6,268 nucleotides of DNA from JARRNJ01 sp037385045 (GCA_037385045.1 JARRNJ010000141.1:1-6268), one strand, 5' to 3'; counted from the stretch's first letter, positions 1 through 5,944 are shown. The notes: generated by a model not told the origin, from the letters alone. Numbers and translations: made by a program.

Positions 1-41
1 GCACCGATGTAGACAACGACGGGGAAGTACGTCCAGGGCAT
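1..41 (-). CDS. Start of an unidentified gene, cut by the window edge (hydrophobic N-terminus)
   Basis: Reading leftward, an ATG at 41-39 opens a frame encoding MPWTYFPVVVYIGA and then runs off the window. Upstream is a good Shine-Dalgarno tract (GGAAAGGA, positions 58-51), with 9 bases between AAGGA and the ATG. This is the main reason to treat 13-14 codons as a real gene start. The visible residues are mostly hydrophobic and aromatic, so a membrane segment or signal peptide is plausible. The family cannot be identified from so few residues. It lies downstream of the AbiE operon on the same strand, separated by about 600 bases of repeats and AT-rich DNA, so it is probably transcribed independently. 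Confidence 0.5.
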   Translation of the reverse strand, partial: MPWTYFPVVVYIG

Positions 42-50
42 GGGTTGGTG

Positions 51-58
51 TCCTTTCC
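51..58 (-). promoter_or_regulatory. Ribosome binding site of the gene cut by the left edge
   Basis: On the minus strand the sequence is GGAAAGGA followed by CACCAACCC and ATG. The AAGGA core ends 9 bases before the start codon, within the usual spacing. It supports the ATG at 41-39 as a true start. Confidence 0.5.
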
Positions 59-150
59 AGCGGGCGTCGAAGAGCCCTCACAGGTTGTCGGCTTTTTTGG
101 GTTGGGCTTGAGGGCGATCCGACGGAATTCGGGAACGCCCGGCGGGGACT

Positions 151-188
151 GCCCCGGATTCCGCTTTGCTTCATCCGGGCTACGGGGC
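151..188 (+). repeat. CCGGAT palindromic repeat, copy 1
   Basis: CCCGGAT and ATCCGGG arms (7 bp) enclose a 13-base loop, followed by CTACGGGGC, whose GGGGC can alternatively pair with the leading GCCCC. The loop reads TCCGCTTTGCTTC, with a C where the other copies have G, so the small inner GCG-CTT-CGC stem seen in copy 2 is broken here. Confidence 0.8.
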
Positions 189-235
189 TGGCTTGAGGGC
201 GATCTGGCGGTATTCAGAAGGGCTCGGCGGGGACT

Positions 236-273
236 GCCCCGGATTGCGCTTCGCTGCATCCGGGCTACGGGGC
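236..273 (+). repeat. CCGGAT palindromic repeat, copy 2
   Basis: Same 38-bp architecture as copy 1. The loop is TGCGCTTCGCTGC, and GCG-CTT-CGC can form a small stem inside the main stem. The palindrome is identical to the copy at 6109 as far as CTACG, so this version looks like the genome's standard form. Confidence 0.8.
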
Positions 274-292
274 CGGTGGTATTCAGGCAGTC

Positions 293-329
293 CCCCGGAT
301 TGCGCTTTGCTTCATCCGGGCTACGGGGC
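293..329 (+). repeat. CCGGAT palindromic repeat, copy 3
   Basis: CCCCGGAT...ATCCGGGCTACGGGGC with loop TGCGCTTTGCTTC, intermediate between copies 1 and 2. The base before it is C, not G, so the outer GCCCC/GGGGC pairing is one base shorter. It ends the tandem array. Confidence 0.8.
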
Positions 330-330
330 T

Positions 331-640
331 TTGATTGGCAGCGCTTCTGGGGTATATGGCGGCATGGGATCGTTGCTGCTCGTCCGAGATACATGACGTC
401 TTTCGTTTATTGTAAGTCAATATCCAATAATTAAACGGCTGTTGTGTCGATCCAGTAGACACAAGCGATTTTGTCTATTGCGAATCACGATATTCCATAA
501 ACAAATGCCTGTTTCTATAGCAGGCTACAAAAATGTGGTTTACCAACAGATGCTATTTTGATCATTTTCCCAGTGCTTTGATGGCGCCGGAACAAGGGTC
601 TTTAGGGACGAAAGATGGGTTGGTGTCGGCCGGCGGCGGA
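331..640. other. Non-coding gap with an AT-rich core downstream of the AbiE operon
   Basis: No supported gene. Two sampled 60-base lines (421-480 and 481-540) are 62-63% A+T, far above the flanks. The core has several short inverted repeats: TTGTGTC/GACACAA (442-448 and 458-464, 9-base loop), TAGACA/TGTCTA beginning within the right arm of the first, and GCCTG/CAGGC (507-511 and 521-525). The first two share bases and so could form alternative structures. A plus-strand frame starting at 533 is mostly the antisense shadow of the toxin gene. The part nearest the toxin stop (about 575-640) returns to higher GC. Confidence 0.6.
495..525 (-). terminator. Possible weak intrinsic terminator of the AbiE operon
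   Basis: In the minus direction, GCCTG - CTATAGAAA - CAGGC forms a 5-bp stem with a 9-base loop, followed by ATTTGTTTATGG, which is T-rich but not a pure T run. It lies about 115 bases past the toxin stop codon. The stem is short and the loop large, so this is only the best candidate in the gap. Confidence 0.28.
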
Positions 641-1501
641 TTAGACGGCGACGCCAAAGCCCGCAAGAAATGCGGCCAGCAATTGTTGATTCCTGTCGTG
701 CTCAACATCGATATGCTCGCACATTTCTTCAACAAGCCGATCCAAGGCTCGGCCCTCGAGTTCCCCGCGTGCCAACCTGCCGATTTCGTCTTTCGTCAAG
801 GTTTGTGCGATGTCCTTGGCTTTTTCGCCCAACAGGTGAGCTGCGGCTTGGGTGATGTCCCAGTCGTACCTGTTCATGACGTGCGCAAATTCAAGGCTGT
901 ATAGAGCATCTTGAACCTCCCGGATGGATTCGTAGCTGGACAGCAGGTAGGCGATGTCCAGCGCATCCTTTCTTCGTGCGACTCGATCGCGACCGACCCA
1001 TGCCATCAGCTTCAGAACGATCATACCCACGGGTGTAGCCACGGGCACGTCAACTTCAGGGCGATCAAGGATCCGCACCCATTCGGCGCTACTGCAGGCT
1101 TCCTGGAAACCAAGCACGTTCATCGTGATGTCACCTTTCGGCGGCCAGGCGATGATGGCATGTTCATCCGCGATATCGCCGAACGGCAGGATGTCGACAA
1201 TGTGCTTGGCAGGGCTGATCATACGATGCCGCGCTTTCGTAGCTTCGAAGCCTTGCTCGCACAGCGCCTTCCGGAATGTCGCAAAGGCGGCCCAGCTGGG
1301 CACCTCAATCGCGAAATCGATATCGGCGGTCGCCCGCTGAATCGGGGCGCCGTGCCCGTAGTGGAGCACCAGGTCCCGGGCCGTGGCACCGACGATCACG
1401 TACGGCGCATCCAGAACCGCGGCTGCCTGATTTACAGCTTCCAATACAGCGGCGGTTTTCGGGTCAATCTTCCCTGAGATATTGAGCGATACGGTCGTCA
1501 T
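641..1501 (-). CDS. abiEii: AbiEii/AbiGii-family nucleotidyltransferase toxin (type IV toxin-antitoxin)
   Basis: A 286-residue cytoplasmic protein with the nucleotidyltransferase pattern of the AbiEii family. VGATARD (37-43) stands at the glycine-rich motif. TADIDFAI (59-66) supplies the paired metal-binding acids D60 and D62. D103 in HIVDILPFGD is a likely third acid. The family's second half is seen as VLKLMAW (162-168) and RRKDALDIAYLL (176-187), with K164, K178, D179 and D182. Family members use a nucleoside triphosphate and are toxic on overexpression; the mycobacterial relatives (MenT) modify tRNA acceptor ends. The exact target here is unknown. The ATG at 1501 is preceded by GGAAG at 4 bases' distance. 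The start lies inside the antitoxin gene, giving a 38-base overlap that suggests coupled translation. All key residues are present, so the gene looks intact. Confidence 0.88.
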   Translation of the reverse strand: MTTVSLNISGKIDPKTAAVLEAVNQAAAVLDAPYVIVGATARDLVLHYGHGAPIQRATADIDFAIEVPSWAAFATFRKALCEQGFEATKARHRMISPAKHIVDILPFGDIADEHAIIAWPPKGDITMNVLGFQEACSSAEWVRILDRPEVDVPVATPVGMIVLKLMAWVGRDRVARRKDALDIAYLLSSYESIREVQDALYSLEFAHVMNRYDWDITQAAAHLLGEKAKDIAQTLTKDEIGRLARGELEGRALDRLVEEMCEHIDVEHDRNQQLLAAFLAGFGVAV

Positions 1502-2540
1502 AAAGCTTCCGTGCTATTTCCAGATTCCTTGGGTCAGCCGTGGCCACAAGGTCCGCATAAACCAGGATGGGGTGAACCAAGTCCGGCGCTAACTTGTCGT
1601 CAAACGCATCGAGGGGCTCCGGCCAGAAAGGCCGGTAGATGAGCACGGTGCCGGGCTCATCACCGGTCCACCCGGCTGCTTTGCGGAGACGGGCGTCGCG
1701 AAGCAATTGCGTAAGCGTTTGGTCAGGCAGGTAAACCGTTGCCACCTTCGGCTTCAGGTAGTCGGTGTATTTGGCAGCGGCAATTTCACCGCCCCAATAA
1801 CCACCGTACGCCCGAATGTCGACGGTCCGCCACCAATAAGGATCGCCAGCGACATACTCGCCGACCAGTTGCTTCGGTTTGAGTTTTTCCGGCCACGCCT
1901 CCACCCAGCGCTCGAGCAATTTTCGATGATTCGTAAGACGGCGTGCGTCTTTGCCACCTTTGCCACGGACGAATCCCGCAGCCTTGAGGCCGTTAAGAAC
2001 CCAGCCGACCGTTCCTACTGCGACGCCGGCCCTCTCGGCGATCTCGCGATACGTCGCATTGACAAGTCCTGGCTGGCAGAGGAAAGCGTAGATGACCATT
2101 AGTCCCTTCGGTTCAAATGCGCGCTGTGCCCCACCTTTGGGGGCCATGAGGCGGCGGTCTTCCTGCCGCCTGCCGGTTACAAAGACGTACACGGGCGGTT
2201 GATTGATGTAGGCATTCCCGGCCGTATCGATGAATTGCACCTGCCGTTGACGCAGCTTGTCCGCCATCCTCGGATTGACATAATCAGCCGCCAGCAGACC
2301 CTCCTGCGGCAGTTGTCTGAGTTGGTTGATCAGTGCGCCGAAGTTCACGTGTTGGGCCCACTTCTTTATCTCGACCAGGAATACCCGGTTGCCAGGCTGC
2401 AGCCTTACCGTGGCGTCGTGGCGGTGATCGCCCACATGAAGTTCCCGCTCGACAAGTTCCAGGTGCAATCCGGTCTCTCGCTCCACGGCGTGAATTGCGC
2501 GATCGAGAATTTGCCGCTCTGCGTCTGGTTTCCGGTTCAT
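1464..2540 (-). CDS. abiEi: AbiEi-family antitoxin and transcriptional regulator (type IV toxin-antitoxin)
   Basis: A 358-residue protein if started at the ATG at 2540. An in-frame TTG at 2552 would add four residues. Neither start has a clear Shine-Dalgarno, so the start is uncertain by a few codons. Three parts are visible. Residues 1-125 resemble a restriction-endonuclease-like fold, with D42 (HDATVRL), E57 and K59 (LVEIKKW) and a later FIDTAGNAYI (103-112). Residues about 142-195 form a winged helix, with YREIAERAGVAVGTVGWVLN as the helix-turn-helix. The C-terminal part (about 208-352) has GGEIAAAKYTDYLKP and ILVYADLVATADPRNLEIA, typical of large AbiEi-type antitoxins. AbiEi proteins repress their own operon and neutralise AbiEii, in the classic system without direct binding. 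The two palindromes upstream are the natural binding sites. It is the first gene of the operon and overlaps the toxin gene by 38 bases. Confidence 0.85.
   Translation of the reverse strand: MNRKPDAERQILDRAIHAVERETGLHLELVERELHVGDHRHDATVRLQPGNRVFLVEIKKWAQHVNFGALINQLRQLPQEGLLAADYVNPRMADKLRQRQVQFIDTAGNAYINQPPVYVFVTGRRQEDRRLMAPKGGAQRAFEPKGLMVIYAFLCQPGLVNATYREIAERAGVAVGTVGWVLNGLKAAGFVRGKGGKDARRLTNHRKLLERWVEAWPEKLKPKQLVGEYVAGDPYWWRTVDIRAYGGYWGGEIAAAKYTDYLKPKVATVYLPDQTLTQLLRDARLRKAAGWTGDEPGTVLIYRPFWPEPLDAFDDKLAPDLVHPILVYADLVATADPRNLEIARKLYDDRIAQYLRED
1506..1510 (-). promoter_or_regulatory. Ribosome binding site of the toxin gene, inside the antitoxin gene
   Basis: On the minus strand GGAAG is followed by CTTT and then the toxin ATG. 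It is the only good ribosome binding site in the operon and lies within the antitoxin coding region. It fixes the toxin start at 1501 and supports translational coupling or independent reinitiation. Confidence 0.6.
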
Positions 2541-2559
2541 TTTGTTCAACAATTCAATG

Positions 2560-2578
2560 TGTTAACTATTAATGAACA
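2560..2578. promoter_or_regulatory. Predicted proximal operator for AbiEi (imperfect 19-bp palindrome)
   Basis: TGTTAACTATTAATGAACA is an inverted repeat in which 7 of 9 arm pairs match around a central T. It matches the distal palindrome at 2648-2666 in 14 of 19 positions, with the outer TGT...ACA kept, and has the same length and one-base centre. It lies 20 bases upstream of the ATG at 2540. The likely ligand is the AbiEi winged helix, by analogy with AbiE systems in which the antitoxin binds inverted repeats in its promoter. Confidence 0.55.
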
Positions 2579-2638
2579 GGCTTCTCCAGTGGACGGAGAC
2601 AGCGCCCTCAGGCAACATTCGTCACTGAAATGTTCACT

Positions 2639-2667
2639 AACATAGCATGTACATTAATAATGTACAA
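2639..2667 (-). promoter_or_regulatory. Predicted promoter of the AbiE operon
   Basis: In the minus direction there is a -35-like TTGTAC (2667-2662), a 17-base spacer and a -10-like TATGTT (2644-2639), with an extended TGC just before the -10. The -10 matches the sigma-70 consensus at four of six positions and the -35 at three, helped by optimal spacing and the TGn extension. It would give a leader of about 90 bases before the antitoxin ATG. The palindrome at 2648-2666 covers the spacer and most of the -35, as expected for a repressor-controlled promoter. Confidence 0.5.
2648..2666. promoter_or_regulatory. Predicted distal operator for AbiEi (perfect 19-bp palindrome)
   Basis: TGTACATTAATAATGTACA is a perfect inverted repeat: 9-bp arms around a single central A. 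It sits across the predicted -35 and spacer of the AbiE promoter, so a bound protein would block RNA polymerase. With the related site centred 88 bp downstream, it makes a two-operator arrangement like that described for other AbiE operons. Confidence 0.65.
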
Positions 2668-2839
2668 ATATATTTATTGGACACACGTACGGGGCGCCGA
2701 CACCTCCCAAGTGGGCCCCTCCTCGCATCCAAAACCGCCAAGACAAAAAGTCACGCGCCGCTCAGTCACCCGGTGGGACGCAGGCACCACGATTAGCGTT
2801 TTGGGAAAACACGCCGGCAGAGGCCCGCGGCTGCACCGG
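2668..2839. other. Gap between the helicase gene and the AbiE promoter
   Basis: No gene is seen. A bulged inverted repeat (2796-2814, GCGTTTT/AAAACACGC) lies about 25 bases past the helicase stop but has no T tract. A T5 run in the minus direction (2745-2749) has no stem before it. A clean helicase terminator is therefore not visible, and read-through into the AbiE operon cannot be excluded. Confidence 0.5.
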
Positions 2840-5800
2840 TCATCGGGCGACACGCTCCGCGCAGGCGAAGCGCACCGGGCACAGGCGGCACAGCGCTGGC
2901 TTGCGCTGGGGCGGGAAATGGCGGCTGCGGATGTGCTCGAAGGTGCGGGCCAGTTCCTCGCGGATCCGTTCCGGTCCGCGACCGCGGATTTCTTCGGTCT
3001 TGTCTTCTTTCAGGTAATGCACCACCAGCCGCGGGTTGGCGTCGGGATAGGCCAGGGAATAGGCGAAAAACGGCTGCTCGGTCTCGATCACCCGGGCGTG
3101 GCGGCCGTCGTATTCGCGCTCCCAGTGACCGGCGTAGCCTTCGAACACCCGGAACAGCTGTTCGTATTCCTTCTGCGCCTTTTTGGTGTCCCGCGGCCGC
3201 ACCCAGGCGCGCTCGAAAATGAGCTGGCGCCGTTCAACAGTCACCTGCTCGCCTTCGGCCTTGAGGCGGTGGTAGATCTCCAGCGCCCGGTGCAGGGTCT
3301 GGCCGGCGCGCACCGGTGCGATCACCTGGCTGGCGAAGCCGCAGGCGTCGGCCAGCAGGTAGCGGCGCGGACAGAAATGATAGTCGTAGACGCCGCTGTG
3401 GTGCAGGTGCAGGGGCGGCACGCCGCGGGCGGAATGGTCGTAGAAGGATTTCACTGCCGCCGCTGCCGGCAGCGCCGCCGGAAACCGCTCGCAGGGAAAT
3501 TCTTCCAGGAACGGCGACGGATCGTTCGGCGTGGTGGCCAGCAGCGCGTAGCGCTCGGCCCGGGTCAGGGCCACGTACAGCACCCGGCGCTCCTCTTCCA
3601 TCGGGTCCAGGCGCGGCGCGATGGCCGCAAGCTCACGGCGCAGCCGGTCGCGGGCGTTTTCACCGAAGTCGGCCGGCAGGCGCTCGGCCACCGCATCGGC
3701 GACCACCACCACGGAAAACTCCAGCCCCTTGGCCTTGTGGATGGTCATCACCTGCACCGCATCGTCGGCGGCCGGCGTCGGGCCGGTGAAGCTGTTGGCG
3801 GCGGCCTCGGCGTAACGGAGGAAATAGCCCAGGCGCTTGCGCAGGTCGGGGCTGGCGAGCTGGGCTTCGGCGGCGGCGATGAAGCCGGACAAGTGGCCGA
3901 GGTCGGCGAGCAGGACGTCTTCGCCCAGGGCCTTGGTGTCGTTGACGATGGCGTAGAACAGCTCCAGCAGGCTGTCGTAGCGCCCCTCCGCCACGCCGCG
4001 GTTCCAGTCGCGGATGCGCTCGAGCATGGCGCCGCGGTCGCTCCAGCCCAGGGCCTCGAAGAACGGGCGATGGGCACGCTTGCGGTTGGTGATCTTGTCC
4101 GGGTCGTCGGCGACCATGGCCAGGGTCTTCATCAGGCCCTTGACCAGGGGCCGGCCGAGGAAGCGCCGGTCGCCGGACAGCGCGCTCGGGATGCCGCGGG
4201 CGTCGAGGGCGGCGCGGTATTCGGGTACCCGCTCCGACAAACCGCGGAACAGCAGCGCGGCCTCGTCCCAGCGGGTGATCGCGCCGTCCTCCTTGAGCCG
4301 CAGCAGGGCGTCGGCCACCGCGGCGGGCAGCGCGTCCCAATCCGCTTCCAGGCGCCAGGGCGGCACGCCGTCGGGGTTCCTGGTGAACAGCTGTTTGTCG
4401 TGGCGCACCCGGTTGTGGCGGATCAGGGCCTGGGCGGCCGCCACCAGCTGGCCGGTCGAGCGGCGGTTTTCGTCCAGCTCGTCCAGGACGGCGCCGGGCC
4501 AGCGCTGCGGGAACTCGGTGGCGTTGCGCACGTCGGCGCCGCGGAAGGCATAAATGGACTGGTCGTCGTCGCCCACCGCGAACACCCGCCCGCCGCGCCC
4601 GGCGATGGCGCGGAAGATGCGGTCCTGGATCGGGTTGGTGTCCTGGTACTCGTCCACCAGCACGTGGCGGAAACGCGCCTGCACCCGGGCGCGTACCTGG
4701 GGGTCGTCCAGCAGCGCTTCGGCGTAGGCCAGCGTCATGGAATGGTCGAGGAAACCCTCCTCCTGCACCAGCCGCCAGTAGCGCGGATAGGTGCGGATGA
4801 TGCGTTCGTCGACGCTGATGTCGTCGGAATCCTCCTGGATCAGCTGCAGGTAGCGGTGGCGCAGCGCCGGCTCGGCGCCTTTGACCACGTCCTCGGACAG
4901 GAAGTCGTAGACCTCGCCCACGTGGGCGTAGAAGTGAAACAGGTCGGTGGGGCGCCAGCCGGGCGTCTCCCGCTGCCTGGTCTTCCAGTGCGGATAGATC
5001 GGCTTGAGCTTGAGCCGCCCGATGCCGTGGCGGAACAGGAACAGCATGCGCTGGGTTTCGTCCATGGGCGACTGGGCGCCCTTGAGGAACAGGGCGTGGT
5101 GATGGAATTCGCCGATGAGACGGAAACAGAAGGCGTGAATGGTGGAGATGGCCAGCCGCTGCATGATGCGGTTGACCTCGGCCTCGGGCCGCTGCGCTTC
5201 CAGGCGCCGGCGCACCCGCACCCGCAGCTCGTCGGCGGCCTTGTTGGTGAAGGTGGTGACCAGCAGCTGCTCGGGCGGAACGTTCTGTTCCAGCAGCAAG
5301 TCGCACAGCTCCATCTCCAGCCGGTAGGTCTTGCCGGTGCCGGGACCGGCGAACACCATGGTGTGGGGGCAGGGACTCTCAGCGGGTGCGGGCGGTTGGC
5401 TCGCCAGGGCGGCGGCCTGGGCCAGCTCTTCGTCGCCGGCCACCGAGTCGGCTTCCAGCAGCAGGTGCAGGTGGTAGCGGACATCCTCTTCGATGTCGGC
5501 CTCGGCGCGCTTGCGCACCAGCGCCAGGCCGGGATCGTCGGCGGCAAAACCGCAGGCGGCCAGCAGGTCGGCACCCAGAGCCTCGGTCAACTGGTCCACG
5601 GCGGCGGCGATGAGCGCCAGGTCCTCGCGGAATCCCATGGGGCCGTAGATGAACTCGGGCAGCAGATCGAGGGGGCTGACCAGGTACTTGATCACCCGGT
5701 GGACGACGCGGCGCTGGTGGTCGTTGAGCTCCGGCCGGGCCGCGAGCGCCACCAGGGCGTCGAAGTAGTCGGGGGTGCGCTCCACCGCCGGCCACCAGGG

Positions 5801-5887
5801 ATCAGCGCGCCGCCGGGCCTCCTCCGCCCAGTCGGCGATCTCGCCGGCGATCGCCTGCCTGTACTCCGCCTGTTCCTCCGGACGCAT
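2840..5887 (-). CDS. UvrD/Rep-family DNA helicase with N-terminal DUF1232 and degenerate C-terminal RecB-like nuclease domain
   Basis: A 1015-residue protein from the ATG at 5887, preceded by a purine-rich tract. An in-frame GTG at 5926 would add 13 residues but has no ribosome binding site. Residues about 43-100 match DUF1232/YkvA, with core YLVSPLDLLPEFIYG (68-82). The SF1A helicase motifs follow: Walker A GPGTGKT (181-187), TTFTNKAADEL (211-221), STIHAFC (248-254), VDEYQDT (411-417), GDDDQSIYAFRGAD (439-452), ENRRS (473-477), VMTIHKAKGLEF (713-724) and VLYVALTRAE (769-778). The protein should be an ATP-driven 3'-5' translocase on DNA, probably in repair or recombination. The C-terminus has FCPRRY (C839), a conserved-looking H866 and CRLCPVRFAC (C1000, C1003, C1009), the AddB/RecB-type iron-sulfur signature. 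The expected G-x-IDR and DYKT nuclease residues are absent between about 938 and 957. A usual LNxxQ motif before Walker A is also not seen. It is probably the ancestral gene of the region, being much richer in GC than the AbiE operon. Confidence 0.88.
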   Translation of the reverse strand: MRPEEQAEYRQAIAGEIADWAEEARRRADPWWPAVERTPDYFDALVALAARPELNDHQRRVVHRVIKYLVSPLDLLPEFIYGPMGFREDLALIAAAVDQLTEALGADLLAACGFAADDPGLALVRKRAEADIEEDVRYHLHLLLEADSVAGDEELAQAAALASQPPAPAESPCPHTMVFAGPGTGKTYRLEMELCDLLLEQNVPPEQLLVTTFTNKAADELRVRVRRRLEAQRPEAEVNRIMQRLAISTIHAFCFRLIGEFHHHALFLKGAQSPMDETQRMLFLFRHGIGRLKLKPIYPHWKTRQRETPGWRPTDLFHFYAHVGEVYDFLSEDVVKGAEPALRHRYLQLIQEDSDDISVDERIIRTYPRYWRLVQEEGFLDHSMTLAYAEALLDDPQVRARVQARFRHVLVDEYQDTNPIQDRIFRAIAGRGGRVFAVGDDDQSIYAFRGADVRNATEFPQRWPGAVLDELDENRRSTGQLVAAAQALIRHNRVRHDKQLFTRNPDGVPPWRLEADWDALPAAVADALLRLKEDGAITRWDEAALLFRGLSERVPEYRAALDARGIPSALSGDRRFLGRPLVKGLMKTLAMVADDPDKITNRKRAHRPFFEALGWSDRGAMLERIRDWNRGVAEGRYDSLLELFYAIVNDTKALGEDVLLADLGHLSGFIAAAEAQLASPDLRKRLGYFLRYAEAAANSFTGPTPAADDAVQVMTIHKAKGLEFSVVVVADAVAERLPADFGENARDRLRRELAAIAPRLDPMEEERRVLYVALTRAERYALLATTPNDPSPFLEEFPCERFPAALPAAAAVKSFYDHSARGVPPLHLHHSGVYDYHFCPRRYLLADACGFASQVIAPVRAGQTLHRALEIYHRLKAEGEQVTVERRQLIFERAWVRPRDTKKAQKEYEQLFRVFEGYAGHWEREYDGRHARVIETEQPFFAYSLAYPDANPRLVVHYLKEDKTEEIRGRGPERIREELARTFEHIRSRHFPPQRKPALCRLCPVRFACAERVAR

Positions 5888-5890
5888 GGT

Positions 5891-5903
5891 CCCTGCTCTC
5901 TCC
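5891..5903 (-). promoter_or_regulatory. Purine-rich ribosome binding region that decides the helicase start
   Basis: In the minus direction GGAGAGAGCAGGG lies 3 bases before the ATG at 5887. The GGAG is 12 bases away and AGGG only 3, so spacing is not ideal. Nothing comparable precedes the GTG at 5926, so the ATG is preferred. Confidence 0.45.
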
Positions 5904-5944
5904 GATCCGTCGGACGCGGGTTCCACCCGCGGCCTGCATACCTG

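Larger units (their letters stand above)
105..330. repeat. Tandem array of about 2.7 units of an 84-85 bp repeat
   Basis: Unit 1 (105-189) and unit 2 (190-273) both begin GGCTTGAGGGCGATC. They continue through a diverged middle that ends GGCGGGGACT and finish with a CCGGAT palindrome and CTACGGGGC. Unit 3 (274-330) lacks the opening part; it starts within the GGTATTCAG stretch shared with unit 2 and runs to the same end. The units differ by scattered substitutions, most in the middle, so the duplication is not very recent. The array is non-coding: open frames across it are simply repeat sequence without stops. Confidence 0.8.

Noticed and set aside
45..434. Plus-strand open frame of 129 codons across the tandem array, with recurring RFASSGLRG and IALRCIRATG phrases
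   Set aside because: The recurring phrases are translations of the CCGGAT repeat, which lacks stops in this frame. There is no independent protein signal.
40..627. 13-bp direct repeat ATGGGTTGGTGTC at 40-52 and 615-627, considered as an attachment-site or insertion duplication
   Set aside because: In a 6.3-kb window a chance 13-base match is not very unlikely, the flanks share nothing more, and no integrase or transposase is present.
533..904. Plus-strand open frame of 123 codons at the end of the toxin gene
   Set aside because: Mostly antisense to the well-supported toxin gene, no family resemblance, and no good ribosome binding site before the ATG.
2744..2814. Possible helicase terminators: bulged GCGTTTT/AAAACACGC stem and a nearby T5 run
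   Set aside because: The stem has a bulge and no T tract after it, and the T5 run has no inverted repeat directly before it.
3660..5306. Minus-strand open frame of 548 codons within the helicase gene
   Set aside because: A frame-shifted shadow of the helicase. Its Arg/Pro/Gly/Ala-rich, low-complexity composition is typical of an alternative frame in very GC-rich coding DNA.
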